A stretch of DNA of 64,000 nt from Paulownia fortunei. Lineage: Eukaryota; Streptophyta; Magnoliopsida; Lamiales; Paulowniaceae. Below the pieces are notes generated by a model. That model was given only the letters and a program-made list of their open reading frames with translations. It had not been told where the DNA came from and did no database searches. A program made the translations under genes and the position numbers. The stretch spans positions 2,790,001 through 2,854,000 of the forward strand of contig CM033124.1 in assembly GCA_019321725.1 (NCBI GenBank). The letters run 5' to 3'. Positions 38,349 to 50,450 of this stretch are shown here, one piece after another; positions within the stretch are counted from its first letter, which is position 1, and each line of letters begins with the position of its first letter.

Positions 38349-38356
38349 GTATGCTC

Positions 38357-39125
38357 TTTAATTTTACTTGTCACCACTTAAATCTGTTTGCTAATATTGA
38401 AAAATTTAGGAAAATTCTATATGTTGCTAGGAAACAAATATCAATTTACTCTCTTTACCTATTTTGCAGGGTTTTGAATTCATCAGAGAATACCTTGTGG
38501 TGATAATTTTTTCCAGCTTGTCCAAAGTAGAGACAATTTTGAGCAGCTTATTAGCACGATTGAAGTTGGAGATTGCTACGACTCTAGTGACTCCATATTT
38601 GGTCATAAAAAAAGGTGAAATCGGTGGTCCTATAGATGACAGATTGCAGCTGTAGTCCTACATTGCAACTGCAGCTTCTTAACTACAACTACAATGGTGT
38701 AGAAAGGAAAGTTATTAGTTTTTCATAAACATTGAGATTCTTTAGCAGAAATTTTCGCAAGTTTCTCCTAGCTGTCTTCTGTTCTGTATCATGCAGCCTA
38801 CCTTGAATGAACTTGCTATGGAGTTCCATTTTTCTTTTTGATACTTGGTAATTTCTTGTTGGGTTCTGACCTTTTTCTTTACATATTCAATCAAATTTGT
38901 TTGCCCATTTGGTAGAAATACTTGGATCTTGGGTCATGGCTTTTGAGGCATTAACACATCTGTTTAGCTGTTAAGTGTTAACTATGGATTTGTAGCAGTT
39001 TGTCATTGTTTCTGGCTAGCCTTGATTCCTCAAGTCAAATCAATTGCGCCTATCATTTTTAGTTAAGAGTTTTTTTTATCCTAATGATCATTGTTTTGTG
39101 CTCAGTTTGAATGGAGGATTTATTA
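38357..39125. other. Intergenic, possible distal exon or UTR, unsupported
   Basis: A pyrimidine-rich acceptor-like site (ttttgcag, ending 38469) precedes a 61-codon frame up to 38655 (GFEFIREYLVV...). Its composition is not distinctive and it cannot be joined in phase to the stop-terminated CMS1-like frame. It could be a 3'UTR exon. Nothing else recognised. Confidence 0.25.
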
Positions 39126-39340
39126 TAGGGTGTCAATCGGACGAATTCGAATTTGGGATAAACCCTTATCGTGGGGCAGATTTTTAAAATGATAAACATG
39201 TTCTAGAAAGGTTTTTTTTTTTTTTTTATTTATTTCAAATAATAAATATATTTTTAATATTTTTAAAATTATAAAATTGATCTAATGGGATTGGTCCAAG
39301 TTGAGATCCTTAAAAATGATGAAGTTCAGATATTAAAAAA
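39126..39340. mobile_element. Fragment of a hAT-type MITE (TAGGG-TGTCAATCGG end)
   Basis: Left end TAGGGTGTCAATCGG resembles the ends of the elements at 46277 and 53151, and an internal aaaattataaaattgatctaatggg block recalls their centres. No right terminus is found, so the copy seems truncated. The end coordinate is approximate. Confidence 0.35.
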
Positions 39341-40029
39341 TTTTTTGCAAGTGGAAATTAGAGGGAAAATGAAAAGGACGATGTGTTAAAAATTAAATTT
39401 CTATCACATTTTCATGTTGGACGAAATTATTAACGAATTTTAAGCTGTTATTTGAATATACATATCAATGAGAAAAGCATAATATAGATTCGTACTATCA
39501 TTTTCATGACATTCTGTCTTACAACCAAGTAGGGTTTATTAAGTTTCTTGAATATAAAGGCTTCTTTGGCTCAAAATCAAGGGGTCTCTTTATTTATCTA
39601 GATCCCCTGTTTTGTTAGGTGGCATTATAATTATAAAAAAAATTGAGTTTTTAGCAATTATATGCAGCAATTTTGGAGGAATACTTTTTCACACAACGAA
39701 AATTGGTGATGTGTTTCATTGTGTACCTTTTATTTGTGGCAAAGGAAAAATCAGTAAAAAGGGTGTGCATCATTGTAGAAATTTTATTTTTGTTCAACAT
39801 CAATTAAGTTGTTGCATAAACTTTTTTTCTAATCCATATTGAATAATTTATTTTGATAAGAAGTATTAAAATAGAATTTTAAATTGTGAAAATTTTGAGA
39901 TTTTTTAATTTTGTTGTTAAAGATAATGGCGAAGAATAACTCGTATTATATTCGTATTAATAATTAAAAAATATTTCTATTTCTTACATGTATTGTGACC
40001 TATCAAACAATACTTCGTAATCTTTAATT

Positions 40030-40475
40030 TACGTATTATTTTTACTCGTATAATATTTGACGAATAATATTTTATTTTTAATAAATATTTTAATATTTAA
40101 TTAATCTAAAAATTATTTGAAAGTTATTTATAAGTATCAATAAAATATAAATAAAAAATAAAAATCCTAATAATTTATGAATATGCTAAATATTATTAAA
40201 TAGTTATCTTTTAGTTATCTCATAGTTATAAATTATGTAATATAAAAACACTTATAAAATAATCTTTATATAGTTTATAAATAAGTATAAAGACTATTCA
40301 TATAAAAATAATATTAAAATAAATTGTATTTTTACTTTCAAACAATGTTTTTATATTTGTATTTTACTCTTACGTCTACGAATTCATATATTATCCATTT
40401 TCATATTTTTGATTAATTTTTTTTTTATAATTTTTAACAAAAATTTATAATATACTTGTATATATTAATAATCTA
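40030..40475 (+). repeat. Dispersed AT-rich repeat, copy A
   Basis: Aligns in the same orientation with 62594-63040 over about 445 bp. Shared blocks include cgaataatatt, aataaaaaataaaa, ctaataatttatgaatat and aaatagttat, in the same order and spacing. Similarity is clear despite many substitutions and small indels, so the copies are old. No coding content or terminal repeats identified. Confidence 0.7.
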
Positions 40476-41812
40476 ATTTTTTCATTTTAAGTGAGATGAT
40501 ACTATTGAAATTAGTATGAAACACGAGTCTTAGTCTATACCACTCGAGCTAAACATTAATTTTTGACTTTAACAAGGTTTATTAATTTGAATATTGCTCT
40601 ACCATTTTTATGTCTTATTTTTTTTATGGAAATAATAGTATTGTATGATTGACATGCTTCCAAGTCCATGAAGCGTAGCTTATTTTTGAGGACCATATAA
40701 ATTATATAAAGAAATTAATAAAAAAAAATAGTTTCCTACCTACCAATCTAATTTCAAGACTTCAACCATAATCACATTTTTAAACCCCAAACAAACAATG
40801 CCTTTGACCAACCCTGAAAAGATAAAATCACCCACTACTTCACTAGACTAGACCTAGTTGATTGCAAAATGCCACCCCTAATTCCACTTGTAACCATACC
40901 AAGCAAGTTGCACCAAAAATCCATGAACTCTAACCCATATGAATCAGTTTTTGTTTCCTTTTTGGTTTAGATAATGACAAGTCTCGACTCTACTTACCCA
41001 ACACGTGACTTACACCATTTTTGTGAAAAGTATCACTTGATGACCTAGTAGAATATTCTCGATTTTTATATTTATTTATTTATTTAAAAAATGAGTTTAT
41101 TTTTATTTAATATCAAATTTTAAATGATTAAATATATATAAATTTTATACAATTGTTTTTAACTGTTATCATTAAAAGTAATGATTGAGCTTGAAGATGG
41201 GTGCGTTACATTGTCAATTTAATTAAAAGAACAATTTAGGAAAATAAATTTTTATTTTAAGAATAAAATAATATTTGATATTAAAACAATAAAAGTAATA
41301 ATTTTTTTAAAAAAGTAGAGTATAAAGTTGTTGGGCAAAAGAGAAAGTAACTGATGTTATTTTCCGATAATATCTTCATTCTGGATTTTTTCCAAAAATG
41401 AAAATAACATCTCAAAACCAAAGTACATTTTTTTCTTTTCTCAAAATAATTAAAAATAATCTAAATATACCTATATATATTGTAATCATTACATCAACAA
41501 AAAATACATATTTTTTTATCTTCCAATCATTATATTTATATAAATATATATCTTTCAATTTTATTTTAACATAATAATAATATATAAAAATAAAATAAAA
41601 TAAAATTTAATACGATATTACTAATTAAATAAAAATTACATGAAAAAAACATTTTTTTTTACACATTTCGTTTCTCTAAAATATTACGCTCCAAAAAAAT
41701 AATACCAAACATAGCCTAAGTTATATTATTAATTACTTTCATGTGAACAAGATTTGGTATTGGATAATCACTCATTGCTAACAACACAGCAAAAGGAGAT
41801 TCTATTCTGGTG
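40476..41812. other. Intergenic upstream of the OTU gene
   Basis: Very AT-rich. Near 41690-41715 the sequence ataccaaacatagcctaa is the complement of TTAGGCTATGTTTGGTAT, a typical right end of Tourist/hAT-like MITEs, but no matching left end was found. No clear TATA box before the ATG at 41813. Confidence 0.4.
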
Positions 41813-43539
41813 ATGCTCGGAGTACTCTGCGCGCGTCCTAGGCCTTGCTTCCTAACGCCACTCTCTTTCTCCTACGCCCACCCCTCTGCCGCCGCTCCTT
41901 TCCATCGCCTCATCAGGACTCCACCGCGAGGAGATGCCGGAGACCATTCCGTCTTCCGTTGTCCGCCCAAGCGCTGTGGCGCCGCTTCTGTATGGCACAC
42001 AATCTTGCCTTCCTATTGGAGGAGGTGGCGGACTGCGGTGTTGAGCCGCCACGAGCACGAGGCGGTGAAGAGGAGGGGTGAGGGGTCGTGGAACGTGGCG
42101 TGGGACGCCAGGCCGGCACGGTGGCTCCACCACCCCGACTCGGCTTGGCTCCTCTTCGGCGTTTGCGCTAGCCTTGCCGCCGCAGCGCCGTTGATTGATC
42201 CTGATCCCGATTCGAATTCGGAGATTTCAATCTCGGCCGATGTATTTAAAACTGACGATTCTTGTAACTATAGGGTCACAGGTGAAATGATTATTTTTTT
42301 TATTTGATTGTTTAAATTTCATTTTTCTTGATTAATCATAAGTGATTAATGCATCATTAATTTATACGATTATATGATTAATTAATCACATGATTAATGT
42401 ATATGATTACAGGGGTGACAGCAGATGGGAGGTGTTTGTTTAGAGCAATAGCACACATGGCGTGCTTGAGAAATGGGGAAAAAGCTCCTGATGAGAATCG
42501 TCAGAGAGAGCTTGCTGATGAATTAAGAGCTCAAGTATATATGATTTTTCTTTATTTTTTATTTTGTGAATCTCTGTTTTTTGTTGAGTTATTATTTTTT
42601 TCTGATTGGGAAAATTGATAATGTACAGGTGGCTGAAGAGCTGTTAAAGAGGCGAAAAGAAGTAGAATGGTGATTTTATTTTTTGGTTGAAATATTCTGT
42701 TTGAATTAAGTGGTTTACTTGAAAAAAACTGAGTTGGTTTTTGAATTTTGAGGTTATTGATTAGCATTATTTATTTGTGTAGGTTTATTGAGGAAGAGTT
42801 TGATGTGTATGTGAAAAGGATTCAACAGCCATATACTTGGGGTGGAGAACCTGAGTTGCTTATGTCTTCACATATTCTTAGGTGAGTTTATAAGTGCTTA
42901 TTTCATTTGCTATGTGACTATGTCTCATCATAGTTTTGGATGTTAAAAGGCATATTTTTGGGATTGCCCTTTCCTTAAACATGTTACTATCCTATCCTAT
43001 GGAAATGATTTTATCAAGAAAATACTAGAGTTGTAATACAATCTTGATATGTAATTTAACAATCAGTATTTGTCAAGAATTACTCAGGTTGTAATATAAT
43101 CTTGATATGTAACTTAACAAGCATTTAGGTGATGTTGGATAGAAATTGAGAAGAAAAGTTTTTACAAGTTCTTTTGTTTTCGAACTGTTGTAGTACATTT
43201 ACACCAACCATATTCTGGTCGTGGTGGTTCTATGTACTGAATTCATGTTGATATTATTTTTGAAAATTTTATTTCACTATCGAACATTATTACCTTTTAT
43301 GTTATCTTAGTTTATTGATATACTTGTTCAACTAATCTTGTTCAACTTAATCTTATTACAGGACGCCTATTTCTGTCTTTATGAAAGAGAGAAGCTCAGG
43401 CAGTTTAATAAAAATAGCAAATTATGGTGAGGAGTATAGAAAGGATGAGGAAAGTTCCATTGATGTTTTGTTTCATGGGTATGGTCATTACGACATCTTA
43501 GAAGCCATAACAGATTCAAATCAGGAAGTAGACTCGTAG
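41813..43539 (+). CDS. OTU4: OTU-domain cysteine protease (deubiquitinase), OTU3/OTU4 type
   Basis: Exons 41813-42281, 42413-42534, 42629-42669, 42783-42881 and 43362-43539 join in frame to 302 residues, all with GT-AG introns. The Arg/Ser/Ala-rich first 40 residues could act as an organelle transit peptide. Residues 92-126 contain SWNVAWDARPARWL and a hydrophobic stretch typical of this plant subgroup. The OTU core starts at 157, with the D-G-R-C loop placing Asp161 and catalytic Cys164, then ELADELRAQVAEELLKRR, YTWGGEPELLMSSHIL and the C-terminal HGYGHYDIL with catalytic His286. Known members cleave ubiquitin chains. ATG 41813 is the first in-frame Met of the open exon. Assignment to OTU4 rather than a close paralogue is from memory of the family. 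Confidence 0.92.
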
Positions 43540-43995
43540 GAGCACTATGGCAAGTCAAGGAATTTATATGGACACTTACAATGAGAAACTATTCTTGAAA
43601 TATTTTCATTAGGTATGAATTTTTTTTACTGAAATGACCTTAGCTAAAGCATCACTCTTGTTTAATTTTGTAAATTCCATTGTGTGTCTTTTAAATTTCC
43701 TTAGTCAAACAAAAGCATTAGTAATTCAACAGGATGTTGAACTACATTTGTTTAAGAGTCTATATTTTGTTTAGTAGAGTGAAAATTCATTTTAAATAAG
43801 ATGTTGTAGTGAATTACTATTGCAAGATACTGATTTTTACATTAACTTTGTTGTTTCAATATTTATGCATATTCATAATGTGAAATATCCTTGCATATGA
43901 AGGAAATGTGGTTATGAATTCTTACCGGTTGGTTTATATTATGATTTGTGTTATGTTATTCATTTATGAACCAAAACTTTTTGATCTGTAATAAA
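43540..43995 (+). other. Probable 3'UTR of the OTU gene with candidate poly(A) signal
   Basis: Follows the TAG at 43537-43539. An AATAAA lies at 43990-43995. An earlier, non-canonical site is possible, since plant 3'UTRs are usually 200-300 bases. Confidence 0.3.
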
Positions 43996-46276
43996 GTAAG
44001 AGAGTAGGAACAAATGCAGTACAACTAGGTACTAAGTTTGCATGTCTCATTCTTATAGTTTTCGTGGCCTCTTTATTCAGATGGTAGTGATTAATTTAGT
44101 TTACAGGTTAAAGTCGGCTCTCTAGCAGTACACATTTCTGCTTTGATAAAATGAATGTACTCAATTCTAAAATATTCTAAATCATTTTAGAATGCTAGAT
44201 TTGTTTAGAATACATTCTGCAGCCAACATATTTCATGAACATAACCATAACATTGATACATGAGACAACCAAAATATGGATTTTTGTATTAAACCTTGAG
44301 AAGTTTTTGAGTTCACTTGTTTAATAAGAGTGAACTAAGAAGGGTCGGTGCAAAAATCTCTATATTTTTCCCTTGTTATTAAACTTTTGCAAGATTTAAA
44401 CCTTCATATTAGCTTGAGTTATATTCATGTCCATTATCTCTTGCTTCCTGAGGTAGGGATATAATATTATGTCTTTCTCTTGTTCAAGGACGAGTATCCA
44501 ATGTTTGAAAAAATCCTAACCAAGCTAATTGAAGTCGCATTTAACCACCCCTCAAAGGAAACAAAAAAAAAAAAAAAAGAGTGAGAGACAGAGAGAGAGA
44601 GAGGAAAAAAAAAAGAGGAACGAAGAAGAAGAAGATTCTAAAGTTTGTGGAAACTTAGAACTCCACTGAAGTATTAACTAGTAGCTACTACCATTTTGGG
44701 AGCTTGTACTTAAGTACCAAAATTGTGCGAGGGCAGCAGCGCAATAAAAAATGTGAAAAATATGTGCGGCAATATATTGAATGAAGAAGAAAGAAATAAA
44801 ATTTCATAACATGTATTCAAGCAGTTTTTTGTTGACATAATATCCTAGCGACTTTATGCAATTATCCCAACTACATTATGCAATTATTAGAACAAGGATT
44901 TGGAGTGAAATTGGAACAATTCTTACTAAAGATTCACAATTTAATCTTTAAAAACTTTTGAATAGAAATAAAAGTGAAAATTTTCAAAAAGGAAAAAAAA
45001 AAAAAGATTTAACTCATGTTGCTTACAATAATTCCATGACCTTTGACCACCGGTGTCTTTGATAACAGTAGGCATAGAGGGTACCTTGCATTGTAGTTAT
45101 GATTTCCGTAGAAAATAGAGGCACAACTCGTGAACCGCACAATTGCAATAATTGATGATAATGGTAGGTTTCCTATGTATTCTTCTGATATCCCATATTA
45201 AAAAATTTGGAATGATTTATAAATGACTAAAATAAATTTTTCTAGCAAATTTAAGTTTATTATTTTTAAAATAAATACGAGTGTAAAATAATTATTAATG
45301 TAATTTATTGTGCGAAATCTTGTTTGAAAGCCCCCACCCCATGGCCAAAGGCATGACAACTTGACATTTGATTTTTACCAGTTAATTTGTTTAAAAAAAA
45401 AAAAAGTGTTTGAAGCATTTTGCATTTGCTTCTTTGTATTGAGTCTCATTGATCTTTTTTCTAATTAGATTATTTACCTTTTCAACTTTTGTTAATAGTA
45501 AAATTGACCAAGTGAACACATTTATACACCTTAAAGTTATTGATAAACACAAATAATAGCCAATTAGTTAAGGAATTTTTGCAGTCTAAACAACTATTAG
45601 AAAGGACTAACTAAATATGTCAGCTTTTTTTTTTTTTTATTGTTGACATAGAATTAGTATTTTAAACATATGAAGTTGGTAACAGTCATTGAGACACTAT
45701 ACTCAATGTTTAATATATGGGGGTGTATGGGTAAAAAAATAAAATATTTATTAATTATTCAAATACTCAATAAATAATATATCCATATAATATGTATTAC
45801 TACATGATAACTTACAAATTCTTTGGGGAATTTGAGAATGGGTAAAGTAGTGTATGCGAACTTGGGCCTACGCCTTGGCTGTTGAGGTATAGCCCAAATT
45901 TGAGATAAACTGTTGTGAAGGAGATTTAATAATGTATTTCATATGTTTAGTGGCTTAACAATGCTATAATTTAAATGTTTTCTTTTATCAAAATTTTGAC
46001 AAAATCAATATTACCAATAAATTATTAAAAAAACAATTGTTTGACTATGTTTTATGTAAGCCGAAGGTTTAAATGTGGATGAAAAAGTATATTTCGAGTT
46101 CAAAACAAATAATTTCAGTATTCCCAACATAATAATTTTTTAGGAATACAAATAAAAAACAGAAATGTGAATACTTACACTTCATTAATGCTAAAAGTAT
46201 TGTCATTTCAAAAAATATCAACTGACCACACAATGGTCAATGAAACGTATTTGATTCGTATGTGATGCTATGGCTT
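43996..46276. other. Intergenic, no gene seen
   Basis: AT-rich spacer with purine-rich stretches (near 44565-44640: A-runs, GAGAGA repeats, gaagaagaag). No ORF with a recognisable family, no RNA gene and no defined repeat borders. Confidence 0.5.
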
Positions 46277-46637
46277 TAGGATGTTAATGGGTGAGTTTAG
46301 GATCATTTTCGTTTGAAGTAAATTTTTATTATTGTTAACAGATTTTGGGTGGGTCTTGATATTTTTTTTAAATTCATCCCACTTATTTATTTTATTTTTA
46401 AATATATATTATATATAAGTGATACTTTAAAAAAAATATATTTTTAAAAGGTTTTAGTGTATTATATTTTTGAATTTTTAAAATAATAAAATAGGTTAAC
46501 AGATCTAGTGAATCTAACTCATCGAATCTGAGTTTGGGACAGATCCAATTCTAGGTCCTAAAAAAAATCTTAACAGGACAGATCCGAATTCTAAGAAAAT
46601 TTTAGAGGAAGGCCAAATCCACCCATTGCCATCACTA
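46277..46637. mobile_element. hAT-type MITE, TAGGATGTTAATGGG family
   Basis: Left end TAGGATGTTAATGGGTGAG; right end CCCATTGCCATCACTA, its imperfect complement. This is the well-known TAGGGATGGCAATGGG class of plant hAT MITEs. Flanking octamers TATGGCTT and TATGCCCC match at 5 of 8 positions, so any target-site duplication is eroded. About 361 bp, no coding capacity. Confidence 0.7.
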
Positions 46638-46829
46638 TATGCCCCAAGCTATACACTTTCGATTGATATTGTAACTCATTTTCACCACATGAAAATTTAA
46701 CAAAACAAAAGAAAAATATGACTAGTTTTTGTTTGGAATTGCCTTATGTGTACTGTACACATGCCTAGCTCTTGGTTACTAATGGTATTGAAAGATCTAT
46801 TTTAGTGATATTACCCACTTTACTCGGTT

Positions 46830-48040
46830 AATTAGAGTTAATTGTTGTAACAATGTGAATAACTGTTGTAATAGTAAACACAAAATCAACACAAAATTTT
46901 TTTTACGTGCTTCAATTATAAATATACTCTACATACATGATACCGCCACTTGCAATAAATACTTCACTAATTCAGAGTTTACGATTACAATAATAGGACT
47001 TATTCATAATATAAAGACTAATTCTTTACAAATGACGCTGTTCTTAAACTTAATCAATAAGTGAATGTCCAGCGAGATTCCCTCGAATTTTAAATCTACA
47101 CTGTTGAACTCCATTCAATGGTGAACTTCCCTTTAGATGGTAGACCGATCTTCTCACGAAGGTCTTCAACTTATTTTCCCAAAAAATGAACCTTTCTCCC
47201 AAAAGATGAAGTCTGTGAAAATGCATGTGCTTAAAGCTTGAATATTGAGTAAACGTTGAGAGATGAGTCACCAATCTTCTTGTTTCAAGACTTGTTTTAT
47301 AAAACATCAATTAGGCGTCAATCTCCACTACGAAGTATCTAGATAAATTGTATTTTGAATTCCATAATCTCAAAAAATGATTGCCATATTCAGAAGATAT
47401 TTTTCTTATCTTTATTGTGTCAATCTAAATCCCACAAGATATCTTTTTGAATATCTCTAATGGGAATCTTGTTAATATTTTTCCATGCTTATCAAAATCT
47501 GTACATAATCAATAAAAGTTGTCAAATACATTATTAATAAAATCAACTGCTGTAATATTGCAATTTCGATAAGTCAATGACTTTTCAAAACTTACAACAG
47601 TAATTTATACAATAATTTTGGGATTTTCAACAATGCTAATTTTTGGACTTAGCAATCTTCTCATTTGGCATTATTTGATCAAAATCCAAAACACCCCCTA
47701 GATTCATCAAATTTGCAAAAATTATTAACAGTTAAGATTGTAGGAACAAATATAAGTGTTTGTTGCAGCAGTAACAAAACCCCCCATATAGATAAGACAG
47801 AGATATTCAAAAGACCAAATACAGTATGTACTGATTATAAACTAGAGATCAAATCACATAAAAAATAACAACAGATAAGTATACAACTAAAGCAAATGAA
47901 AACAATAAATAGTTCATTACATTCCTAACAAGTCAAAACAACAAAAAAAATATTTAAGTATCAGCATTAGAGTTATTTTCCTCTCTATCTTCACTATCAG
48001 CGTATTGTTCCTTTGTATCAGTGTCACTGTTCGTGAAATA
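46830..48040. other. Non-coding stretch resembling a decayed retroelement
   Basis: Near 46890-46940, aaattttttttacgtgcttcaat followed by ctctacatacatga resembles the ttacgtgg-ttc ... ctacgtccac motif often repeated in plant retroelement remnants. Frames at 46855-47064, 47050-47310 and 47665-47868 have no protein-family features. Assignment to an element class is not possible from sequence reading alone. Confidence 0.25.
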
Positions 48041-48049
48041 TTTTGCCAA

Positions 48050-48525
48050 CCGCAAGTAAAGGTGTTAAGTTTTAATACAATAGTGAGTTAAGTATCGTAT
48101 TTACAGGGATTGTAATCCAAAGTTTCATTAAGTACCGTAGTTCAAATAGTCCTAATTTTATCTAAAAAATCGAGTGATAATTGGTAAACAAAGAAAAGTA
48201 AGTCAAAAATGCATAAATAAGAATGGAGTTTTTAGAAACAATATAACAAACATCTTATAAGCAAGATATTTTAGAGGAATAACTCACCTAATTATCACCT
48301 ATGTTCTTCCTTCCAAAATATATCAATTCAAGTCAACAACACATGTAAGTTAAGAATTTTTAAACTCATTAATTCCCTCTCTCGTGTGCCGAATTGACTA
48401 TGAGTTTTAACATAAATTTCGATATCTTTATAAAAATTCAAGAATAAAACTTTACAAAAATTCAATGAATTCTTTTTCAAAACTTCAAAGGTTTCATAAG
48501 TTTATCAACTCTATGATTCCTAGGT
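48050..48525. repeat. Noncoding LTR/TRIM-like repeat segment
   Basis: Contains gtgagttaagtatcgtatttacagggatt and the phrase ttccctctctcgtgtgccgaatt, both reminiscent of a dispersed noncoding plant repeat. A second version of the phrase (ctctctcgagtgccgaat) recurs in the adjacent tandem units. No coding content. Element type is an inference. Confidence 0.35.
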
Positions 48526-49052
48526 TGTGTTATCTAATAATCATGTATAATATTCCCTCTCTCGAGTGCCGAATCTCATACGTCAAACAATATTAATTAG
48601 TGATTAATTAATCAAGATGAAATACTAAACAAGATAACACAAACAAAATGAAGAACTTAAACTAATATTATTTGAAATTCAAAACATAGTATCAAATAAT
48701 GTTTGGTGTGTTCTCATGTCAAAGCCCACATTTATGGGCTAAAGAGATGACAAGAATTGATGCTTTGGTATTATAATCAAGTGCAATGTGTTATCCCAAT
48801 GATCATGTATAATATTCCCTCTCTCGAGTGCCGAATCTCATACGTCAAACAATATTAATTAGTGATCAATTAATCAAGATGAGATACTAAACAAGATAAC
48901 ACAAACAAAATGAAGAACTTGAACTAATATTATTTGAAATTCAAAACATAGTATCAAATAATGTTTGGTGTGTTCTCATGTCAAAGCCCACATTTATGGG
49001 CTAAAGAGATGACAAGAATTGATGCTTTGGTGTTATAATCAAGTGCAATGTG
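48526..49052 (+). repeat. 262-bp tandem duplication (two units)
   Basis: Unit 1 (about 48526-48787) and unit 2 (about 48788-49052) are almost identical, for example catgtataatattccctctc at 48542 and 48804, differing by only a few substitutions plus a 1-bp length difference near the left edge. The junction lies at a short shared tgtgttatc. Near-identity implies a recent duplication by slippage or unequal crossing-over. Confidence 0.93.
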
Positions 49053-49499
49053 GTTTAAAATGATTTTATGCAACTTAGTCAACCTACCAATCAAATTGCA
49101 CAATTTTGCATACTTTTAGTTTTTAGCCAAATGTGGCATATTTCAAGCAACTATATAAGAAAACAATCACTTTAGAATGTAATTAGTATGGAGTAATACA
49201 AATAATTCATTTCATGCTCATTCAACACATTAATTTTTCTTAACCGAGATACTTAGTTTTTTACTGCAAAGAGGCACTTAAGGAATATGTTGTATCAAGA
49301 AATAAAAGTTTGATTTCATATTTTATGTACTAATACATGTTAAAGCATAATGAGAGCATAAATAATAATTATTCATGTTTGTACAATTATGCTATTTGTA
49401 TGTCATAATCCGATAATGCATATTAGTTAGATGTATATTAATGTAAAATGCTTATTATTGGCTATGTAGAAAATAATTGGGCATTACACTAAATGTATA
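49053..49499. other. Intergenic, no gene seen
   Basis: AT-rich stretch between the tandem duplication and the gypsy-like remnant. No recognisable ORF or repeat border. Confidence 0.5.
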
Positions 49500-50450
49500 A
49501 CCAAATATGATCTTATTCAACCTCTTCTTAGGGTGGTAATCTTGCTCTTCTAGGATTCTGTCTTGTGAGTAATTCTTTTCGTCATATGGAGAAATGGGTT
49601 TCTGGCCCTAGGTAAGTTTCTCTATCCGAGCTTTTTAGGATGACTCGCATCATTCTTGTTCTGAGAAGATTGTCATCGTTAGGGTTTCTCTCTTGTCGGG
49701 GAATGGAATAAACCCCGACTCTATCAAGAACACATTAGGAGATAATCTTCGTAGCAGCTTTCTAAATGATTAGGTACAAACTTTGTCACTACTCTTGCTA
49801 AGGTACCTTCTATAAGGCTTCTGGTGTGCTTTGTTATATCGTCATTCCAGCTATGGTCCTTCGTTTGCGACTTTTTGCTTCAGGAGTGCGGGATGCTGCT
49901 CGAATAACAACACTAGAGGCCGCTGCAGTAGAATTCCTGAGGCGGGTAAGGATCGCATCTTCTGGGATCTCTTGCTCTAGAACTATAGGAGCCTAATGGG
50001 GTCGAGGCTCCTAAGATTGTTGGAGCGGGACGTCCAGGGGTTGTTGACCCATTCTATTTTCGATAGCCCTCCACTCCAGCATATATCTTGAGTGTGTGTT
50101 TCTCTGGATCTAGAATGAGTCTACATTCTCACATTTGGTGCCTGAATGATGCGGTATGTACCTTGGTAAGAAGTTAGCTTTTCAAGAGCCAACCCTTTTT
50201 CAAAAAGTTATTTGAATATTGAGTCTCTGTCTGTGACATAAACAAGCTATTAGGGTCCTAGGAATTGTCCTAGAGAAAACCCTTTGATGCGTAAGTCAGT
50301 AAATATCTAGAGAGAACGATAACTGAACTTGAAAGAAAGTATAATGAATTGACGTACCTTGTAAAATGACGTGGAGAGGGTACTCATAAGTATTTAGTAT
50401 GGGACATGGGCTTTATTGGCCCTTTGCGTACTTTGGGCCTCATGAACCTT
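49500..50450 (-). mobile_element. Gypsy-like LTR retrotransposon remnant (LTR end, primer site, leader)
   Basis: Read on the minus strand, 50450-50170 resembles the 3' part of a plant gypsy LTR, including the phrase tttactgacttacgcatcaaagggttttctctagga. This is followed by ggcaccaaatgtgagaatgtag, a worn version of the TGGCGCC-x-x-TGTGGGAA primer-site start of gypsy elements. The lower part (to 49500) would be the leader/gag region, with stops in all frames. Base composition is clearly less AT-rich than its surroundings. No reverse transcriptase present. Confidence 0.5.

Noticed and set aside
38464..38655. Possible extra coding exon of the CMS1-like gene
   Set aside because: Cannot be joined in phase to the stop-terminated exon 5 and shows no helicase motifs; kept only as a possible UTR exon.
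41845..42133. Shadow frames in the OTU first exon, including minus-strand Arg/Pro-rich ones
   Set aside because: They arise from high GC content; the + frame starting at 41813 alone joins in phase to the conserved OTU core.
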